A stretch of DNA of 8,235 bases from Propionibacteriaceae bacterium (GTDB lineage Bacteria > Actinomycetota > Actinomycetes > Propionibacteriales > Propionibacteriaceae): positions 1 through 8,235 of the forward strand of contig JAISTI010000079.1 in the NCBI GenBank assembly GCA_031272685.1, in the 5' to 3' direction. A program made the translations under genes and the position numbers. Shown piece after piece: positions 5,294 to 8,235 of the stretch (its first letter is position 1; the number at the start of each line of letters is the position of its first letter). A model generated the notes under the pieces. The model had not been told where the DNA came from. It worked only from the letters and a program-made list of their open reading frames with translations, and did no database searches.

Positions 5294-6268
5294 TCAACCG
5301 ACACTGGCCACGAACGCCGCGGCCACCTGCGCTGCCGGCTGCCCGGAAACCACTTGCGCCTCCAGTTGGGCGAATCCTTCTGCGGTAAAAGCCTGAAACA
5401 CCTTGTCAACCGCCAGCACGGCTTGCGGGTTGGAATCGGCCAGCGTGCTGGTGAAGAGCACCGCCACCGGGTCGGCCATCCCGAAGCCGCGGGTGTCTTC
5501 CAGCACATTCAGCCCGTCGAGGAACGGGTAGTCGATGGCGCGGAAAGCGGCCACCGTCGCTTCCAAACTCAGCAGCGCCGCCCGCCGGGCCGCCGGGTCG
5601 TCCTGCTGCACCCAATTCCATTTCGACCCCTCCGGGGTGTAGACCGCCTCCACGCCTGGCACCCCGTCCGAGCGGGTCATGGCGAAGCCCGGCACCATCC
5701 CGGTGGGTCCGGTCTGCCAATCCACGTTCGCCCCGAAGATGTCGCCCCAGGTCTTAAAAACCAACTGGCCTTCCTCGGCCTCGGCGCAGCTCGCCCAGAC
5801 CAGCTGCCCGTCGAGGGCGGTCGGTTGCAGCAGCGAGATCTCCGGGCCGACCTTCGCGGCCAGCACCCCCGGCACCTCGTCGGGCGCGGGCGGCTCGTCC
5901 CCGCCCAAATTCTGTTCCAACAAGGTGGCGGTGAAACCGGGATAGAAGGCAATCGTCCCATCGGCGAGCTGCTCCAGCAGTTCGTTGGATTCCGGCGCCG
6001 GGATGAGCACCCCTTCCACGCCGGCGGTAAGCAGCGCCTGGGCGGCGACCGCGCCCAGCAGTTGCTCGGCAGGGGTGGTTCCGGCGGCTACGGTGAGCTG
6101 CGGCAGCGGTTCGGCGCTCGGGGTGGGGTCAGCGTTGGGGTCAGCGCTGGGGGTGGCGCTGGCGGTGGCCGGGATGCTTCCGGGGGTGGGCCGCCCCTCG
6201 GGCAGCACCTGCGCGCAACCGGCGAGCGCCGTCACCACCAGCAGCAGGCTGAGAGTACGCAAACGCAT
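5294..6268 (-). CDS. Lipoprotein, glycine-betaine/choline-type ABC transporter substrate-binding protein
   Basis: The product is 324 residues. A lipoprotein signal peptide has lipobox LAGC with C18 as the predicted lipidated residue. A Pro/Thr/Ala/Asp-rich linker (about 26-56) follows, then a binding domain of the OpuAC/OsmF type. Supporting stretches are TPAEQLLGAVAAQALLTAG (65-83), like the 'EQ...AQ.L...G' opening of that family; GTIAFYPGFTATLLEQ (104-119), like its DvYPeYTGT motif; and the end (about 288-324), where VFQAFTAEGFAQLEAQVV leads into PAAQVAAAFVASVG, like the family's closing helices. Likely ligands are quaternary ammonium osmolytes, but I cannot assign one. No permease or ATPase gene is nearby in the window. 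It lies 18 bp downstream of the reductase gene and also has its own possible promoter. It could be an orphan binding protein. Confidence 0.8.
   Translation of the reverse strand: MRLRTLSLLLVVTALAGCAQVLPEGRPTPGSIPATASATPSADPNADPTPSAEPLPQLTVAAGTTPAEQLLGAVAAQALLTAGVEGVLIPAPESNELLEQLADGTIAFYPGFTATLLEQNLGGDEPPAPDEVPGVLAAKVGPEISLLQPTALDGQLVWASCAEAEEGQLVFKTWGDIFGANVDWQTGPTGMVPGFAMTRSDGVPGVEAVYTPEGSKWNWVQQDDPAARRAALLSLEATVAAFRAIDYPFLDGLNVLEDTRGFGMADPVAVLFTSTLADSNPQAVLAVDKVFQAFTAEGFAQLEAQVVSGQPAAQVAAAFVASVG
6125..6160 (-). repeat. 12-bp tandem repeat in the lipoprotein linker
   Basis: On the + strand, GGGGTCAGCGTT (6125-6136) and GGGGTCAGCGCT (6137-6148) are near-identical, followed by the diverged GGGGGTGGCGCT (6149-6160). 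Read on the minus strand they encode the low-complexity SADP/NADP-like linker at about residues 37-48. In-frame copy changes would only alter linker length. Confidence 0.6.
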
Positions 6269-6274
6269 GGGGCA

Positions 6275-6280
6275 AGACTA
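6275..6280 (-). promoter_or_regulatory. Possible leaderless promoter -10 (TAGTCT) of the lipoprotein gene
   Basis: On the minus strand TAGTCT, a TAnnnT match, is followed by exactly 6 nt (TGCCCC) and then the ATG at 6268. That places transcription start at or next to the start codon. There is no Shine-Dalgarno sequence in the 18-bp gap, and no good -35 was found. Read-through from the reductase gene is also possible. Confidence 0.4.
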
Positions 6281-6286
6281 CCCGGC

Positions 6287-7123
6287 TCACATTTCCTCAT
6301 GCTCGATGGGGGTTTGAAGCACCAGCCGCCGATCGTCGCGGGCCAGCCCGGCCACGATCTGTAGTTCCGGCCCGGAAAGCTCGAAGTCGAAGATGGAGAT
6401 GTTCTCCACTTGCCGCTGCGGATGGGCGGCCTTCGGGATCGGGATGACGCCGGTTTGCACATGCCAGCGCAGGATCACTTGCGTCGGGGTCTTGCCGTGC
6501 GCGGCGGCGATGCCGGCCAACTCCGGGGCCTCCAGCGCGATGTTGCCGCGGAACAGCGGGCTCCAGGCTTCATCGCGGATGCCGTGCGCGGCGTCCCACT
6601 CCAAGTGTTCCCACTGCGGGAAGAACGGATGCCGCTCGATCTGGTTGACGGACGGGGTGACTCCGGTCGCCGCCACCACGGCCTCCACATGCTCGGGCAG
6701 GAAATTGGACACGCCGATGCTGCGCACCAGCCCGCGCGAGCGGCACTCCACCAGCGCCTGCCAAGCCTGCACATACAGCCCGACGCGCGGGTTCGGCCAG
6801 TGGATGAGCATCAGGTCGAGGTAGTCCAGGCCGGTTCGCGACAGCGACTCCTCGACGGCCGCCACCGCGAGGTCGTGGGCGTGGAAGCGACCGGGAAGCT
6901 TGGAGGTGACGACGATCTGCTCGCGGGGCACCGCGCTGCGCCGCACTGCCAGGCCGACCGCGCCCTCGTTGTCGTAATTCATGGCGGAGTCCAGCAGCCG
7001 ATAGCCGTTGGCCAGCGCGCTCTCGATGGCGGCCGCGCCCTCGAAGCCGCGGAGTTTGTAGGTGCCGAAACCGATGGCGGGGATTTCCAGCCCGTCGTTC
7101 AGGGTGTATGTCGGGACGCTCAT
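6287..7123 (-). CDS. Aldo/keto reductase (2,5-diketo-D-gluconate reductase-like)
   Basis: This is a cytosolic NADPH-dependent carbonyl reductase of the AKR superfamily, 278 residues, the normal length. The opening LNDGLEIPAIGFGTYKL is typical. The catalytic tetrad is visible as D45, Y50 (DSAMNY), K75 (TSKLPG) and H108 (LIHWPNP). SIGVSNF (135-141), NQIERHP (160-166) and IPIPKAAHPQRQVEN (227-241, with K231 and R237 in the NADP-phosphate site region) complete the TIM-barrel signatures. The usual YSPL before the cofactor loop is WSPLFRGN here, a small deviation. The substrate cannot be told from sequence; related enzymes reduce diketogluconate, methylglyoxal and other aldehydes. It diverges from the acyl-CoA ligase gene across 37 bp and precedes the lipoprotein gene by 18 bp. 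No Shine-Dalgarno is present, so translation is probably leaderless. Confidence 0.93.
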   Translation of the reverse strand: MSVPTYTLNDGLEIPAIGFGTYKLRGFEGAAAIESALANGYRLLDSAMNYDNEGAVGLAVRRSAVPREQIVVTSKLPGRFHAHDLAVAAVEESLSRTGLDYLDLMLIHWPNPRVGLYVQAWQALVECRSRGLVRSIGVSNFLPEHVEAVVAATGVTPSVNQIERHPFFPQWEHLEWDAAHGIRDEAWSPLFRGNIALEAPELAGIAAAHGKTPTQVILRWHVQTGVIPIPKAAHPQRQVENISIFDFELSGPELQIVAGLARDDRRLVLQTPIEHEEM

Positions 7124-7129
7124 GGCGAA

Positions 7130-7135
7130 AATCTA
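7130..7135 (-). promoter_or_regulatory. Probable leaderless promoter -10 (TAGATT) of the reductase gene
   Basis: On the minus strand TAGATT (TAnnnT) is followed by 6 nt (TTCGCC) and the ATG at 7123. The bases before the ATG are pyrimidine-rich and could not serve as a Shine-Dalgarno site, which supports transcription starting at the start codon. No clear -35 is present. Confidence 0.55.
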
Positions 7136-7148
7136 TACCCCGGCAGGT

Positions 7149-7154
7149 TAGGGT
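7149..7154 (+). promoter_or_regulatory. Probable leaderless promoter -10 (TAGGGT) of the acyl-CoA ligase gene
   Basis: TAGGGT (TAnnnT) is followed by exactly six G residues and the GTG at 7161. The spacing equals that of the two minus-strand genes. The G-run is too close to the start to be a good ribosome binding site. The box lies 13 bp from the divergent reductase -10 (7130-7135), so polymerases at the two promoters would exclude each other. Confidence 0.45.
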
Positions 7155-7160
7155 GGGGGG

Positions 7161-8235
7161 GTGCCCGAAAACAACGGCGGCCGCCCCTGGCTGAAGTGGT
7201 ATCAGCCCGGCGTGCCCGCCGACATCCAACTGCCGCAGGAGTCGCTGGTCTCTTTGCTCGACAGGGCGGTCGCCGAGGCCGGCAGTCTGGTAGCCACCCA
7301 GTTTTTCGGCGCGACCATGACGTACGCCGAAATCGGCGCGCAGGTGGAGCGGGTGGCGGAAGGCCTGCGCCACTTGGGGGTGAAAGCCGGCGACCGGGTG
7401 GCGCTGGTGCTGCCGAACTGCCCCCAGCACGTCATCGCCTTCTACGCGGTGCTGCGCCTGGGCGCGGTGGTGGTGGAGCACAACCCGCTTTACACCGCCC
7501 GCGAATTGCGCCACCAATTCGAAGACCACGCCGCCCGGGTGGCGATCTGCTGGGACGCCGCCGTCGAAAAGCTGCGCCACCAGCCCGAAGACATCGAGTT
7601 GGAGCACATCGTCTCGGTCAACCTCGTGCACGCGATGCCCCGGCGGCTGCGCTTCGCCCTCAGCCTACCCATCCCGCGGCTGCGCGCCCTGCGCGGCAAG
7701 CTCACCCAGCCGGCCAGCCACACGATCACCTGGGAAGAGCTGCTCGGCCATGATCCCCTCGACGCGGCCGTCCCCGGGCCCGGCCCGGACAGCCTCGCCG
7801 TCATCATCTACACCTCCGGCACCACCAGCGCCCCCAAAGGCGCCATGCTCTCGCACCGAAACCTGTACTCCAACGCGCTGCAAGGCGAGGCCTGGATGCT
7901 CGGCGCCGAAATGCGCAAAGAGGTCTTTTACGGCATTCTGCCGCTCTTCCACGCCTTCGGCTTGACGCTCTTCCTCACCTTCTGCGTGCTGAAGCAGGGG
8001 CGGCTGGTGCTCTTCCCCACCTTCGACCCGGCCATGACGATCGCGACGGCGAAAAAGACCCCGCCGAGCGTGATCGCCGCCGTCCCTCCGATTTTCGACA
8101 AGCTCGCCGAGTTGGCGGTGGCCGAAAAGGTGAGCCTGTTGAGCGCGAAATACTGCATCTCCGGGGCGATGGGGCTGCCGCTTTCGACCATCGAGCGCTG
8201 GGAGGAGGTGGCCGGCGGCCTGCTCATCGAGGGCT
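7161..8235 (+). CDS. FadD-like long-chain fatty acid-CoA ligase, 3' partial
   Basis: This ANL-superfamily adenylating enzyme activates fatty acids to acyl-AMP and then acyl-CoA. The frame runs without a stop from the GTG at 7161 to the window end (358 residues; full enzymes are about 550). The N-terminus WLKWYQPGVPADIQLP and the blocks GDRVALVLPNCPQHVIAFYAV and EHNPLYTARELRHQFEDH are characteristic of actinobacterial FadD-type ligases. The ATP/phosphate-binding motif is YTSGTTSAPKGAM at 217-229; the residue after GTT is Ser where Gly is usual. LPLFHAFGL follows, and the window cuts the gene at LLIEG, just before the expected GYGMTE motif. GTG is chosen because no upstream in-frame start fits and TAGGGT is placed 6 nt before it. 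It diverges from the reductase gene. Confidence 0.93.
   Translation, partial: MPENNGGRPWLKWYQPGVPADIQLPQESLVSLLDRAVAEAGSLVATQFFGATMTYAEIGAQVERVAEGLRHLGVKAGDRVALVLPNCPQHVIAFYAVLRLGAVVVEHNPLYTARELRHQFEDHAARVAICWDAAVEKLRHQPEDIELEHIVSVNLVHAMPRRLRFALSLPIPRLRALRGKLTQPASHTITWEELLGHDPLDAAVPGPGPDSLAVIIYTSGTTSAPKGAMLSHRNLYSNALQGEAWMLGAEMRKEVFYGILPLFHAFGLTLFLTFCVLKQGRLVLFPTFDPAMTIATAKKTPPSVIAAVPPIFDKLAELAVAEKVSLLSAKYCISGAMGLPLSTIERWEEVAGGLLIEG

Noticed and set aside
5270..5310. Bidirectional intrinsic terminator between the convergent genes
   Set aside because: GGCCGGGGCC would need a 2-nt loop, the GGCCA/TGGCC pairing has a 20-nt loop, and no T-tract is in the right place on either strand.
6410..7753. 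447-codon + strand frame across the reductase and into the ligase
   Set aside because: It is antisense of the reductase and then out of frame with the ligase; both true frames carry clear family motifs.

Overview
The window is high-GC DNA with dense, tightly packed genes and many GTG starts. Gene content (ER-type signal peptidase, 'alternate-type' signal peptides, a FadD-like acyl-CoA ligase, TAnnnT-type promoters abutting start codons) points to an actinobacterium. I cannot name the genus from the sequence alone.

Left two thirds (1-5272, + strand): one apparent operon of six genes for an exported surface structure. It opens with the 3' part of a repeat-rich secreted protein (about twelve 30-residue repeats after a PKD-like domain). 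Three small secreted proteins follow, each with a SipW-type signal peptide ending in the same cleavage motif (T-[YF]-A before L-[WL]-S). Next come the SipW-like signal peptidase that presumably cuts them (Ser47, His88) and a C-terminally membrane-anchored protein with an ordinary Sec signal peptide. Genes overlap or nearly touch (TGATG, ATGA, GTGA junctions), except for a 73-bp gap before the fourth gene, which holds a perfect hairpin with a GCAA tetraloop. The layout resembles the Bacillus tapA-sipW-tasA biofilm-fibre operon but has more subunits, plus a repeat-rich protein and an anchored one. My reading is an uncharacterised TasA-like fibre or surface-appendage system: subunits, dedicated peptidase, anchor and possible adhesin in one transcript.

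Right third (5273-8235): ordinary-looking genes. On the minus strand, converging on the operon with 21 bp between stop codons, are an aldo/keto reductase and, 18 bp downstream of it, a lipoprotein of the glycine-betaine/choline-type substrate-binding family. Divergent from the reductase, across 37 bp, is the 5' part of a FadD-like long-chain acyl-CoA ligase, cut by the window end just before its GYGMTE-type motif. All three lack a usable Shine-Dalgarno sequence. Each instead has a TAGnnT hexamer exactly 6 nt before its start codon, the signature of leaderless transcripts. The surface operon, by contrast, uses clear Shine-Dalgarno sites.

No tRNA, rRNA, CRISPR array, insertion sequence or attachment site was seen.
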